Shown here one piece after another: positions 37,496 to 45,548 of a stretch of DNA of 64,000 bases. The translations under genes and the position numbers were made by a program. Source of the stretch: a virus. The notes under the pieces are model-generated. The model ran no database searches and was not told the DNA's origin. It was given only the letters and a program-made list of their open reading frames with translations. The DNA is taken from positions 1 to 64,000 of the IMG/VR virus record IMGVR_UViG_3300022932_000001. One strand, given 5' to 3'. Each line of letters starts with the position of its first letter. Position 1 is the stretch's first letter.

Positions 37496-37860
37496 TAGAA
37501 AAAGTAAAATTAACCATAACACAATTAATAGAAGATTTAAATTCAGGATTATCTTGGTTAAAAAAAGATGATAATGGAGCTGGTAGTATTCAACAAAAAT
37601 ATGAAGCTACTGATATTCAGATACTTACTATACAGAAACATCCAGCATTAAAAGATGTTCAAGTTACTAAATATATATTTGAAATAGTTGATGATACTAA
37701 ACCTACAGAAATTGTAGAAGAAAAAGTTTGTGATAATCAGGTAGTTATACCAGAAAAACCAACTCCTCCTAGTTTAAGAATGGTTAAAGAAGGTGAATTA
37801 TTACAAAAAGGTCCTGGTATATATCCACATTCAGCTGAAGTAGAACAACAATTACCATAA
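37492..37860 (+). CDS. Hypothetical protein upstream of MoxR pair 2
   Basis: A 122-residue protein with a helical N-terminal part and a Pro-rich C-terminal half (VIPEKPTPPSLRMVKEGE) that is probably extended. The stop overlaps the ATG of the MoxR ATPase by one base, so it may be a third component of that system. Confidence 0.6.
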   Translation: MIEKVKLTITQLIEDLNSGLSWLKKDDNGAGSIQQKYEATDIQILTIQKHPALKDVQVTKYIFEIVDDTKPTEIVEEKVCDNQVVIPEKPTPPSLRMVKEGELLQKGPGIYPHSAEVEQQLP

Positions 37861-38951
37861 TGGAACAAACAAAGTCAGATAGATATATAACTATAGATAC
37901 TAATCTTATTAATAAGAAAGAAGTATTCAAAATGCTGGCTTTAGCTCATTCATCTGGATTACCTGTCTTATTGATTGGTAATCCAGGTACTGGGAAAACC
38001 AGGATAGCATTGGATTATGCTAAAGCATGGATAATGCAGAATATAGATAAGAGTAATAAACAAGAAATGACTCAAGCTTCTAATGACTATATGGATAAAG
38101 TATATATCTTAGAAACTGATGAAGGTACAAAGGCTTCTGAAATTAAAGGTACTCCTGATATAGAGAATATGTTTATTAATAACAAATACTCTTTAAATAC
38201 TCCTATAGCAGATGCAGAAATTATTATTGTTAATGAAATAGATAAAGCCTCTTCTGCTATTAGAAATAGTTTATTAGGTGTTATGAATGAGAAGTTCATA
38301 TTTAATGGTAAAGAGAAAATACCATGTAAATGGAAGCTTTTTATAGGTGCATGCAATGAGATCCCTAAAGAAGAGGAAGGATCACCATTTTGGGATAGAT
38401 TTATTCTAAAGAAAGTAGTTAATAGAATATCTTCTTCAGATGTATTAAAATACTATGAAGGTGGAGAAAAGAGTTATAAAGAGTGTTTTGATATTAACAT
38501 TCCTACTAAAGAAGAGATTGATGATATAGAAGTAAATTCTAAAAAGTTAAATAAGTTTCTTACTGTAAGTTATAATAAATGTTCTGATAGGACTCTTACC
38601 TTTATTCCAAAGCTTACTAAAATTATCAGTAAAGTATGGGAAGAGAATATAGATAAATCATTAATTAGATTAGCATCTATTATAGTTGGATCTGCTGCTG
38701 CTTCTGAGCTTCATAATAGTTTAATAAGTACTGAAGTAAAAAGTATATTAAATAAAATCGAAGTATTATATACAGTTACTGATCCTGTAGGAATTGAGGC
38801 TCATATGAATGAAATAGAAGCTTTAATTAAAGGTTATACTGCATCTAAAAAGATTGACAGTGATGATCTAATTATAATTGAAGATGCTATTACAGAAGTA
38901 ATGAATAAACATCCTAGTAAAGCTCAAAATGATGATGACACACCATTTTAA
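37860..38951 (+). CDS. MoxR-type AAA+ ATPase (pair 2)
   Basis: A 363-residue ATPase: Walker A GNPGTGKT (40-47), Walker B IIVNEIDKAS (121-130), a sensor-1 Asn in GACNE (about 163-167), and a following FWDRFI with the arginine-finger-like Arg typical of MoxR. It differs from pair 1 in lacking the TTTESLFGG motif, so the two are distant. The VWA partner overlaps by 23 bases. Confidence 0.9.
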   Translation: MEQTKSDRYITIDTNLINKKEVFKMLALAHSSGLPVLLIGNPGTGKTRIALDYAKAWIMQNIDKSNKQEMTQASNDYMDKVYILETDEGTKASEIKGTPDIENMFINNKYSLNTPIADAEIIIVNEIDKASSAIRNSLLGVMNEKFIFNGKEKIPCKWKLFIGACNEIPKEEEGSPFWDRFILKKVVNRISSSDVLKYYEGGEKSYKECFDINIPTKEEIDDIEVNSKKLNKFLTVSYNKCSDRTLTFIPKLTKIISKVWEENIDKSLIRLASIIVGSAAASELHNSLISTEVKSILNKIEVLYTVTDPVGIEAHMNEIEALIKGYTASKKIDSDDLIIIEDAITEVMNKHPSKAQNDDDTPF

Positions 38952-40305
38952 AAAAGAGTTAGTAAGTCCTTATCTACATGAGATGGATAGTAATGCATTA
39001 ATTAATGCTATTAATGCTTATATCAATGATAATTCTAATAATAAGAAGTTTGTTCAGTTAATAACTAAATATAAGAAGACTGAAATACTTTCTCCAGATG
39101 ACATATTTAATCAAATAAGACAAATATGGAGATCTTTTCCAAGATCAATTGTCAATGATATATATAATATATATTATAATGATATTGAGAATCTAAAGTT
39201 TGAACAAAGAACAGAACAAAATGGTAGTAAATATAGATTACTTGATAAAGCAAATGATCCTAATATAAAAGTTATTACTAACAATAACAGTATTAGATCT
39301 ATGATCTTTACTAGAGGACTTGTCCAATATTATTTAATTATGTTAGCTACTATAGAGCAGTATGATAATGATGCTTTTCATGAGATAATGAAAGATCTTA
39401 AAGATAAAAGTGGATCTGCTGGATTAGAAGAGTTAAATGACTTACTTGAAGAACAAAATAGTTGGAATAAAATTATAAGTAATACTATTGATAAAGACTC
39501 TAATGAAAATATTGAAGAACTTTCTAAGATATATACTGAAAATGAGTTACAAGAAATGTGGGAAGAGTTAAAAACAACTACTGTTCCATCAAATGTTATT
39601 AATAAAATGGATCTTCAAAGTCTTAAATTATTAGGATATGAACTTAAAAAAGTAACAATGAGTCTTGGTTCTTTACAATCAAGTATTAAAAAGATACTTA
39701 ATAAGTCTATATCTTACTTTTCTTCTAAAGAAGAAGTTATTTATAATAATTTATTAGAAAGTGATAATTTGGATGGTTTAGAAGATTATCATTTACTTCA
39801 TCCTAAGTTAAAGAAATTATTTATTAATGACATCCTAGTAAAAGATATAAAAAAGATAGGTAAGGTAGATCTATATTTAGATGTATCTGGATCTATGGAT
39901 GCATGGTCAGGATCTTACAATAAAGAAGGTAAATCAATTACTAAAATACATTTTGCTAAAGCATTCGTATTTAAGATGAAAGAATTAAACCTTATTAATG
40001 ATCTTTATGTTTTTGATACAGTTGTAGATAAGACAGGAAAAAGTATTCATGATATACTTTCTATAGAAAGTGGTGGAGGTACAAATATTAATGAAGTAGT
40101 TAAGCATATATCTAAAGTTAATAGAAATGCAATTGTTCTTACTGATGCTGAAGACCATTGCAGTCTATACTCAAAATATACATATTTTATTGGAGTAAAA
40201 GGTGCAAATTTTAGTAGATTTGCTAATGGAGTAAAAAAACAATATGTTGAAAACAAACAAATTATAATATTTGATGGAATTAAAGTAGAAAATGTTGTTA
40301 AATAA
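38929..40305 (+). CDS. VWA-domain protein, partner of MoxR ATPase (pair 2)
   Basis: A 458-residue protein with a helical N-terminal 300 residues and a C-terminal VWA domain (about 310-458): MIDAS DVSGSMD (about 318-324), GGGTNI with the MIDAS Thr, and TDAEDH with the Asp. Three in-frame ATGs at 38929, 38932 and 38935 make the exact start uncertain. It is the last plus-strand gene before the convergent lysis cassette. The pair probably remodels a protein complex or inserts a cofactor. Confidence 0.9.
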   Translation: MMMTHHFKKELVSPYLHEMDSNALINAINAYINDNSNNKKFVQLITKYKKTEILSPDDIFNQIRQIWRSFPRSIVNDIYNIYYNDIENLKFEQRTEQNGSKYRLLDKANDPNIKVITNNNSIRSMIFTRGLVQYYLIMLATIEQYDNDAFHEIMKDLKDKSGSAGLEELNDLLEEQNSWNKIISNTIDKDSNENIEELSKIYTENELQEMWEELKTTTVPSNVINKMDLQSLKLLGYELKKVTMSLGSLQSSIKKILNKSISYFSSKEEVIYNNLLESDNLDGLEDYHLLHPKLKKLFINDILVKDIKKIGKVDLYLDVSGSMDAWSGSYNKEGKSITKIHFAKAFVFKMKELNLINDLYVFDTVVDKTGKSIHDILSIESGGGTNINEVVKHISKVNRNAIVLTDAEDHCSLYSKYTYFIGVKGANFSRFANGVKKQYVENKQIIIFDGIKVENVVK

Positions 40306-40306
40306 T

Positions 40307-40331
40307 AAAGGGAGATATTATTCTCCCTTTT
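40307..40331. terminator. Bidirectional terminator between VWA gene and lysis cassette
   Basis: AAAGGGAGA pairs with TCTCCCTTT around a 6-base loop, with T-rich sequence on the plus strand and T after AAA complement on the minus strand. It serves the convergent plus-strand VWA gene and the minus-strand cassette. Confidence 0.8.
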
Positions 40332-40620
40332 CTTTAATCTTATTATCTACATTTATATCTCCAGAATTTGTTGTTGCTACTGGAGTAGGACTAGCATTCA
40401 TAGTTGCTATTAACTCATCCTTTTTATTAGCTCCTTGACTACTACCGAAGTAATATTGTAATACATTACTCATTGCAGCTACTATAGCAATTATTACTTG
40501 AGGATCAGCTTTACGTTCATAAAAAGTAATTATAAAGAAATAAGCAAATGAGGATACAATTACTGTTGCTGCTAATATACCTTTAAAGTTATCTGGAATC
40601 CATTTAAATCCTGTTTCCAT
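40318..40620 (-). CDS. Holin-like membrane protein
   Basis: A 100-residue minus-strand protein with two probable membrane segments (about 13-32 and 40-57), a short loop KADPQ between, and a charged C-terminus. Size, topology and place directly behind the endolysin gene suggest a holin or antiholin, which would form or time the membrane lesion for endolysin release. Low complexity C-terminal part ATMNASPTPVAT. Confidence 0.65.
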   Translation of the reverse strand: METGFKWIPDNFKGILAATVIVSSFAYFFIITFYERKADPQVIIAIVAAMSNVLQYYFGSSQGANKKDELIATMNASPTPVATTNSGDINVDNKIKEKGE

Positions 40621-41162
40621 TATGATTCATTTGATGATAAAGAACCAGTTTCATTAAGATATATTTTTCTTACACCTGCTGGTTGTGATGTTTTCCAATG
40701 TGCTCTACGACATCCTTTTAGTCTATCTTTTGCTATAAATGCAAATCCAACAGCATTAGATTGGTTACCACCATATACTAAAAAAGCATTATCATTTTCT
40801 CCAATATAATATCCAACATGTCCACCACCAGGTCTAATAAATACTAAAGTATCTCCAAGAGATTCTTGACCTTTAGGTACAGCATCACCCCATGTTAACC
40901 ATGATAATGCAGAAAGTAGATCATATTTAGGTTTTTCTAACCAACCAGTTCTTTTAGCACATACACCTTTAAATAAACCACACCAAGGTATATCATCATC
41001 TCCATACCAACCTGATACACCAACTTCTTTGGCCCAACTGGTTATATTAGGATTTGATCCTTTACCTACTTTTTCTAAAGTACCATAATGCTTTAAAGCT
41101 TCTTTTAATTCTAATGGTCCACTTTCTTTAAGTAACCATTGATATTTATTTGGTAGCATCAT
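40620..41162 (-). CDS. Endolysin, TIGR02594-type NlpC/P60-CHAP-like peptidase
   Basis: A 180-residue peptidase: DDIPWCGLFKGV with the nucleophile Cys at residue 61, GDTLVFIRPGGGHVGYYIGE with the catalytic His (about 115), and GGNQSNAVG, the signature of the TIGR02594 family of phage amidase-type peptidoglycan hydrolases. It has no signal sequence, so it needs a holin. It overlaps the holin genes on both sides (one base and 17 bases), forming the core of the cassette. Confidence 0.85.
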   Translation of the reverse strand: MMLPNKYQWLLKESGPLELKEALKHYGTLEKVGKGSNPNITSWAKEVGVSGWYGDDDIPWCGLFKGVCAKRTGWLEKPKYDLLSALSWLTWGDAVPKGQESLGDTLVFIRPGGGHVGYYIGENDNAFLVYGGNQSNAVGFAFIAKDRLKGCRRAHWKTSQPAGVRKIYLNETGSLSSNES

Positions 41163-41442
41163 TTTTATCTTTTTGTTCTAATTGATTTAGTTTTTGAATT
41201 AGAGCCCATTTATCTTTGATGAACTTGAGATATAAATCTCCACCACCAAATATCCAACAGAATATTATTGCAAAACTAAGTACAGATCCTAACCATGTAC
41301 GTTGTACTAATGATAATTCTAAGTATCCTTTAGTTATTACTGTAAGTACAGCTATCATGTTTGGTAACAATACAGCAGAAATTGGACGCATTATTTGTAT
41401 AAAGCGTAGTAACCAACTTGATTTCTCTTTTTCTGTATTCAT
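41146..41442 (-). CDS. Holin-like membrane protein
   Basis: A 98-residue protein with two hydrophobic segments (about 18-36 and 48-67), one of them containing FCWIFGGGDLY, and a charged helical tail (KLNQLEQKDKND). It stands just upstream of the endolysin gene, the usual holin position. The second holin-like gene behind the endolysin may be its antagonist. Confidence 0.7.
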   Translation of the reverse strand: MNTEKEKSSWLLRFIQIMRPISAVLLPNMIAVLTVITKGYLELSLVQRTWLGSVLSFAIIFCWIFGGGDLYLKFIKDKWALIQKLNQLEQKDKNDATK

Positions 41443-41444
41443 TA

Positions 41445-42074
41445 TTAACCATCTTGTTTTAATATCTTATATCGGTTACGTTTTTTAAGTCTCAACCACT
41501 CAAGAAATAGAGTTAAACTAATGAATATGAATCCAAGACCTAATATTAAATATATTGCTAAATCACGTACTGTTATTATTAAGTTAGTCAATCCCTGTGA
41601 TATTTTAGTTGCTTCTATATTAGTATTTTCAATTCTATTTACTGCGGATTGTAAAGAATCAATTCTTTTATCTTTAACAATTGATTGTAATAAAGAAGAA
41701 TCTCTTTCTGTTGATGCTTTTTGATATTCTAATGTTTCTATATATCTTAAATTATTTATACTATCTAATCTCTTACTTTGTCTTTGTAGGACAAATGTTA
41801 ATGTAGATATATCTTTATAATTTGAGTTTTTTAAATCATCAGTATAAGGTTGTATAATACTAGCTATATATCTTCTAAAGGAAGTATCACGTTGAGCTTG
41901 TTCTTTTTTTGAAAGAGGTTGTCTTTCTACATATTTTATAACTGTATCTTGTTTTAAATGTATTAATGTTGTAGATGGTTTACTTTGTGTAATACCTCCT
42001 CTTGTTGAAAATGCACAACTTACTACGATACATATAAAAGATACAATTAGTACTTTTTTCATCATTGCTATCAT
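41445..42074 (-). CDS. Spanin-like lipoprotein with C-terminal TM segment
   Basis: A 209-residue protein with a lipoprotein-type signal (MKKVLIVSFICIVVSC, the Cys being the lipidated residue near position 20 of the long form), a long coiled-coil periplasmic part (about 60-165) and a C-terminal membrane segment (about 170-190) with a basic tail. A lipid anchor in the outer membrane plus a transmembrane anchor in the inner membrane on one chain is the unimolecular spanin (u-spanin) layout, which fuses the membranes at the end of lysis. Starts at MIA or MMKK are both possible. Confidence 0.7.
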   Translation of the reverse strand: MIAMMKKVLIVSFICIVVSCAFSTRGGITQSKPSTTLIHLKQDTVIKYVERQPLSKKEQAQRDTSFRRYIASIIQPYTDDLKNSNYKDISTLTFVLQRQSKRLDSINNLRYIETLEYQKASTERDSSLLQSIVKDKRIDSLQSAVNRIENTNIEATKISQGLTNLIITVRDLAIYLILGLGFIFISLTLFLEWLRLKKRNRYKILKQDG

Positions 42075-42075
42075 A

Positions 42076-42639
42076 TTAGAGAAAAGGGATAAATTTTTTA
42101 AACAAACCTGTTTTTATACCAATCCCCAACAATAATACCAAACCAATGCCAATATATGTAAAGGTTAATTTATTTTTTGCAGATTTTAATTCTAAATTTC
42201 TTACTTTTAAATTACTTTCTGTAATATTAAGCTGTTTAAGTGCTGTATCTCGTTCTACTTTTAACATAGATTCTAATTTAAGATCTCTAATATTATTAGT
42301 AATTGTTCTAGTAATTAATTTTTCTTTTGTTTTTACTGGATAATCAACTGTTAGAATCCCATTTTTACTAGTTACTGTAGCACCATTACTTGTTTTTTTA
42401 GTAAAATCAGGACATGGGGTATCTACAGTGTCTCTAATAATAGAATCCTTAGTTAAATATGTTATACTATCTTTAGAAATAGTTACAGTATCATTAACAC
42501 AAATCTTTAAATCTTCAATTAAGTACTTTTGTACTGCATTAAATGTTTTAGGATCTGTTTTAATTTTCTTTAAAGTACGATTAACTGAACTACATGATGA
42601 CAATATTAGAAGTAATAGTAGTATTATTGTTGGTTTCAT
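42076..42639 (-). CDS. Spanin-like lipoprotein with C-terminal TM segment
   Basis: A 187-residue protein with lipobox LSSC (Cys 16), an extended periplasmic domain (residues 17-155, beta and helical, VKTKEKLITRTITNN), and a C-terminal membrane segment (about 163-178). This is the u-spanin architecture like its neighbour, so the cassette carries two candidate spanins. One of them may instead be a two-component partner or have a different periplasmic role. Confidence 0.7.
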   Translation of the reverse strand: MKPTIILLLLLILSSCSSVNRTLKKIKTDPKTFNAVQKYLIEDLKICVNDTVTISKDSITYLTKDSIIRDTVDTPCPDFTKKTSNGATVTSKNGILTVDYPVKTKEKLITRTITNNIRDLKLESMLKVERDTALKQLNITESNLKVRNLELKSAKNKLTFTYIGIGLVLLLGIGIKTGLFKKFIPFL

Positions 42640-42644
42640 GATTA

Positions 42645-42935
42645 TTAAGCTATACTATCAAATAATATAAATTCTCTATATTTACCTTTTGGTCTTTTCT
42701 TAGAAGCAATAAGTGAGTTTGGTAAAACATCACAACAGGCTCCTGATACTTGATAAAAATAATGTAGACCATTAGGATGATATCTACGTGAATCATTACC
42801 ATCTGGTTGATCTGGAGTACCTAAGATTTCAATAAGTTCACATTTACATGGATCTTTAAGGTAACCTCTAAGAGTAGATGGAATAGGGAAGCCCAATTCG
42901 TCTTTTAATGCAAAATATCTTAATTTTTTTGCCAT
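42645..42935 (-). CDS. Small hypothetical protein heading the lysis cassette
   Basis: A 96-residue protein (MAKKLRYFALKDELGFPIPSTL at the start) with several Cys (PCKCEL, GACCDVL) and no membrane segment. I start it at ATG 42935; a longer frame from 43010 would run through the promoter region for the replication operon. Its place at the head of the minus-strand run fits a small structural or late regulatory protein, but I cannot assign one. Confidence 0.6.
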   Translation of the reverse strand: MAKKLRYFALKDELGFPIPSTLRGYLKDPCKCELIEILGTPDQPDGNDSRRYHPNGLHYFYQVSGACCDVLPNSLIASKKRPKGKYREFILFDSIA

Positions 42936-42945
42936 AATATATAGT

Positions 42946-42975
42946 TTGAATTTAAACTTGAAATGTGTAGATTTG
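42946..42975 (+). promoter_or_regulatory. Bacteroidota-type promoter for replication operon
   Basis: TTG at 42946-42948 (-33) and TAGATTTG at 42968-42975 (-7, consensus TAnnTTTG), spaced by 19 bases. It faces the DnaA-like gene with a leader of about 60 bases. Confidence 0.75.
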
Positions 42976-42982
42976 TGAATAA
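42974..42982 (-). promoter_or_regulatory. DnaA-box-like site
   Basis: On the plus strand TGTGAATAA differs from TGTGGATAA (complement of TTATCCACA) at one of nine bases. It overlaps the start of transcription predicted from the promoter and lies upstream of the DnaA-domain-like gene in an AT-rich gap, so it may be an initiator-binding or autoregulatory site. Confidence 0.45.
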
Positions 42983-43041
42983 CTTTACAATATAATATAC
43001 TAAAAATCAACTAATAAACCTAAATATATAATAAATAACAT

Positions 43042-43617
43042 ATGAATGATGATGATATAAAAGAAGAGAAAAGATATATAGATAAGTTTAAAATGAATTT
43101 TGCTCTTAGGTACGGATATTACCCTAAGATAGATATAAGTGACAGAACACCAACATTATTAACACACGATTTAAATAGTCTTTTAGAAATAATTGATAAC
43201 TTTATTCCTGATGATATAGTTAATAAACTATCAACTATAAAAATGAAAACTAGAAAAAGACCTATTACTCTTCTTAGAAGTATATTTTGTATGTTATCAA
43301 TGGATATGGGATATACTTTAGTTGAAATAGGTAAATTTTTAAATAAAGATCATTCTACTATTATTTATAATAATAAAGCAGGATATGATTTATTAGAGAA
43401 TGATACTGAATTTCAGAAATTATATATTCAGATATCAACAATAGTCAATCCAAAAATATATCCACATGCAAGAATTAATGAAGTTATTGATAATAAACAA
43501 ATTGACACCAAACCAGTTGGTGCTTTTAGATTGCATCAACGAAGGTATAATGTCACAAGACCTAATTTCGAACAAAGAAGAGGAATTAAAGGTATTAGAA
43601 GAGAAGAATTTCATTGA
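43042..43617 (+). CDS. DnaA domain IV-like initiator or regulator
   Basis: A 191-residue protein whose centre (about 73-130) resembles the DnaA C-terminal DNA-binding domain: a helical RPITLLRSIFCMLSM (turning into the helix-turn-helix), YTLVEIGKFLNKDHSTIIY with the DnaA signature DHST. The AAA domain of DnaA is absent. It opens the replication operon next to a DnaA-box-like site, so it may bind the phage origin or the promoter. Its last 150 bases are shared with the next gene in another frame, and the end (residues 155-191) reads less like a natural protein. Confidence 0.7.
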   Translation: MNDDDIKEEKRYIDKFKMNFALRYGYYPKIDISDRTPTLLTHDLNSLLEIIDNFIPDDIVNKLSTIKMKTRKRPITLLRSIFCMLSMDMGYTLVEIGKFLNKDHSTIIYNNKAGYDLLENDTEFQKLYIQISTIVNPKIYPHARINEVIDNKQIDTKPVGAFRLHQRRYNVTRPNFEQRRGIKGIRREEFH

Positions 43618-44053
43618 TGAACATAATAAACTTACAGTAAGTGGTTATACTTTATTAGAGGATGCACAAAAGTTATTTGTAATTCCACGTAACAAGAAAA
43701 AGAATAATCTAATTACTACTGAGTTTATGCAAAATTTAGAAGAGTATAGGGAACTATTTCCTAATAAAAAACTACCGTCTGGTAAAGCTGCCAGAACCAA
43801 TATAGATGATCTTAAGAAGAAAATGATTGAATTTAGAATTAAATATCCTAGTTATAGTTGGGATACAATTTTAGATGCTACTACATATTATGTAGAAGAA
43901 TATCGTAAATCTGATTACATGTATATGAAAACTGCGGGATATTATATATCAAAAAATAATGAGTCAGATTTAGCTACGGATTGTCAACTTCTTATAGAGG
44001 GTGGTATGGAAGAGCTACAAAGAAAATCTACATCATTATATAGTGTAAGATAA
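43466..44053 (+). CDS. Winged-helix replication-operon protein
   Basis: A 195-residue protein beginning with a winged-helix-like segment (LTPNQLVLLDCINEG, LKVLEEKNFIDEHNKL, LTVSGYTLLEDAQKL). A helical C-terminal domain follows. It overlaps the preceding gene by 152 bases, unusually long; a start at 43550 would reduce that to 68 but remove half of the winged helix. The position before DnaB suggests a helicase loader or primosomal protein, which is inference only. Confidence 0.65.
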   Translation: MQELMKLLIINKLTPNQLVLLDCINEGIMSQDLISNKEEELKVLEEKNFIDEHNKLTVSGYTLLEDAQKLFVIPRNKKKNNLITTEFMQNLEEYRELFPNKKLPSGKAARTNIDDLKKKMIEFRIKYPSYSWDTILDATTYYVEEYRKSDYMYMKTAGYYISKNNESDLATDCQLLIEGGMEELQRKSTSLYSVR

Positions 44054-44060
44054 AGGAGGA
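44052..44060 (+). promoter_or_regulatory. Shine-Dalgarno sequence
   Basis: TAAAGGAGG ends 3-4 bases before the ATG of the helicase gene, a strong SD in a window where nearly all other genes lack one. Confidence 0.7.
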
Positions 44061-44062
44061 AG

Positions 44063-45028
44063 ATGAGTGATAAACCTAAACTGAAATTGTGGAGTCATAT
44101 CTCTGATATTCATAAAGCTGGTATAGCTTATATGGAAGATAGAAGAGATGGTATTGTTAAATCAATAGCAACTCCATGGAAGAAGTTTAATGATGCGGGT
44201 ATTGGTGGGCTTGAATGGGGAACTATAAATACTATAGGTGGAAGACCTGGAAGTGGTAAAACACTTATAGTAAATCAAATAACCAGACAAGCTCATAGCT
44301 TAAATAAAGATCAAGACTTTTGTGTTCTTGATTTTCAGTTTGAAATGAGTAATAAGACTACTGCTGTAAGAGAATTCTCTTCTATAGTACGTAAGACTTA
44401 TAAAGAATTAGTAAGTGTTGATAGAAGAATTGATGATTCTGATATTAATATTATTAAGACTTATATAAGTAAAGGTGAACATAAAGAGATATATCAAGTA
44501 GATATGTCTATGACTGTTGATCAGATGAAGGAAACAATATTGTTATTCCTACATGAAAAAGGTAAACCTACTATAATCACAATAGATCATAGTGTGTTGA
44601 TTAAAAAGGATGCTACAGAGAAAGATAAATTTGAAATGTTATATAATTTAGGTGAGATGATGACAGAGCTTAAAAGAGCTTACCCTGTTATCTTTATTGT
44701 ATTAACACAAATGAATCGTAGTATTGAGGCACAGGAAAGAAAGATTCCTGGAACAGTAGGAAATTATCCTACAACAGCTGATGTTTTTGGAGCAGATGCT
44801 CTATTACAACATTCAGATTTAATGGTTGCAATCAATAAACCATCTGAATATTATTTAGATATTTATGGTCCAGAACAGTACATTGTTGATGAAAAAACCT
44901 TAGCTTTACACTTTGTAAAAGCACGTAATGGTGATAGATCAATATGTTTCTTTGAAGCTCAATTTGAACATATGAGTATTAAAGAGATGGGAATACCAGC
45001 AACTAAAAAAGTAAAATTAAGAACGTAA
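44063..45028 (+). CDS. dnaB: DnaB-type replicative helicase
   Basis: A 321-residue RecA-fold helicase of the DnaB family: Walker A GGRPGSGKT (59-67), the QFEMSNKTTAVREF helix, Walker B TIITIDHS, and the H4-like VLTQMNRSIEAQ segment with Q and R. The N-terminal DnaB domain is absent, as in many phage helicases. It should unwind DNA at the phage fork. The only strong Shine-Dalgarno in the operon lies directly before it. Confidence 0.9.
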   Translation: MSDKPKLKLWSHISDIHKAGIAYMEDRRDGIVKSIATPWKKFNDAGIGGLEWGTINTIGGRPGSGKTLIVNQITRQAHSLNKDQDFCVLDFQFEMSNKTTAVREFSSIVRKTYKELVSVDRRIDDSDINIIKTYISKGEHKEIYQVDMSMTVDQMKETILLFLHEKGKPTIITIDHSVLIKKDATEKDKFEMLYNLGEMMTELKRAYPVIFIVLTQMNRSIEAQERKIPGTVGNYPTTADVFGADALLQHSDLMVAINKPSEYYLDIYGPEQYIVDEKTLALHFVKARNGDRSICFFEAQFEHMSIKEMGIPATKKVKLRT

Positions 45029-45029
45029 T

Positions 45030-45545
45030 ATGATTACATCAAAAGGACTTCTTACTAAAGAGGAAAAAGAACAAAAGTTATTGGATGCTAGAGAATATCA
45101 TAAAGATATTTTGCAACATTATAATGCAAAAGCAACAGACTTTAACTTTAAGAAAGAATTTATGGATGCCAGACAAAAAGTTGTTGGTATATTTCCATCA
45201 GAATTTAAGAAAGACAATGGTTTCTTTCTTGAGTTTATAGATTCTAATCTTGATCCTACAGATAAAGAAAGAAAGTTATATAGATTACAGCCTACTGAAA
45301 ATTATGAAGATATTTATAATTTATTACAGTCAGGTTCTTATGCAGTTCCTTTAGAAGATCTAGAGGTTGCATCTATACCAGTTAAGGAAAAGAAGAAAGA
45401 TTTTGAAGTTAATTTTGATACATTAAATGAAATAAAAGACGATAATATCAGTAACATGACTATTACAGACTTTGCTGCAATAATGTGGATGAAACCAGTA
45501 TCAACAAGACCATGGTTAAATAACTTAATAAATCAGAATTTATAA
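45030..45545 (+). CDS. Hypothetical protein between helicase and Sak4-like gene
   Basis: A 171-residue soluble protein of unknown function, one base behind the helicase gene and 3 bases before the ATPase. Its helical, Lys/Glu-rich N-terminus and position suggest a replication accessory protein; the middle part (ENYEDIYNLLQSGSYAVPLE, partly quoted) is not recognised. Confidence 0.65.
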   Translation: MITSKGLLTKEEKEQKLLDAREYHKDILQHYNAKATDFNFKKEFMDARQKVVGIFPSEFKKDNGFFLEFIDSNLDPTDKERKLYRLQPTENYEDIYNLLQSGSYAVPLEDLEVASIPVKEKKKDFEVNFDTLNEIKDDNISNMTITDFAAIMWMKPVSTRPWLNNLINQNL

Positions 45546-45548
45546 TAT

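Noticed and set aside
42936-43010. N-terminal extension of the minus-strand gene at 42645 to ATG 43010
   Set aside because: The extra residues are Lys/Phe-rich and lie across the replication promoter and DnaA-box-like site; MAKKLRYFAL at 42935 is a better start.
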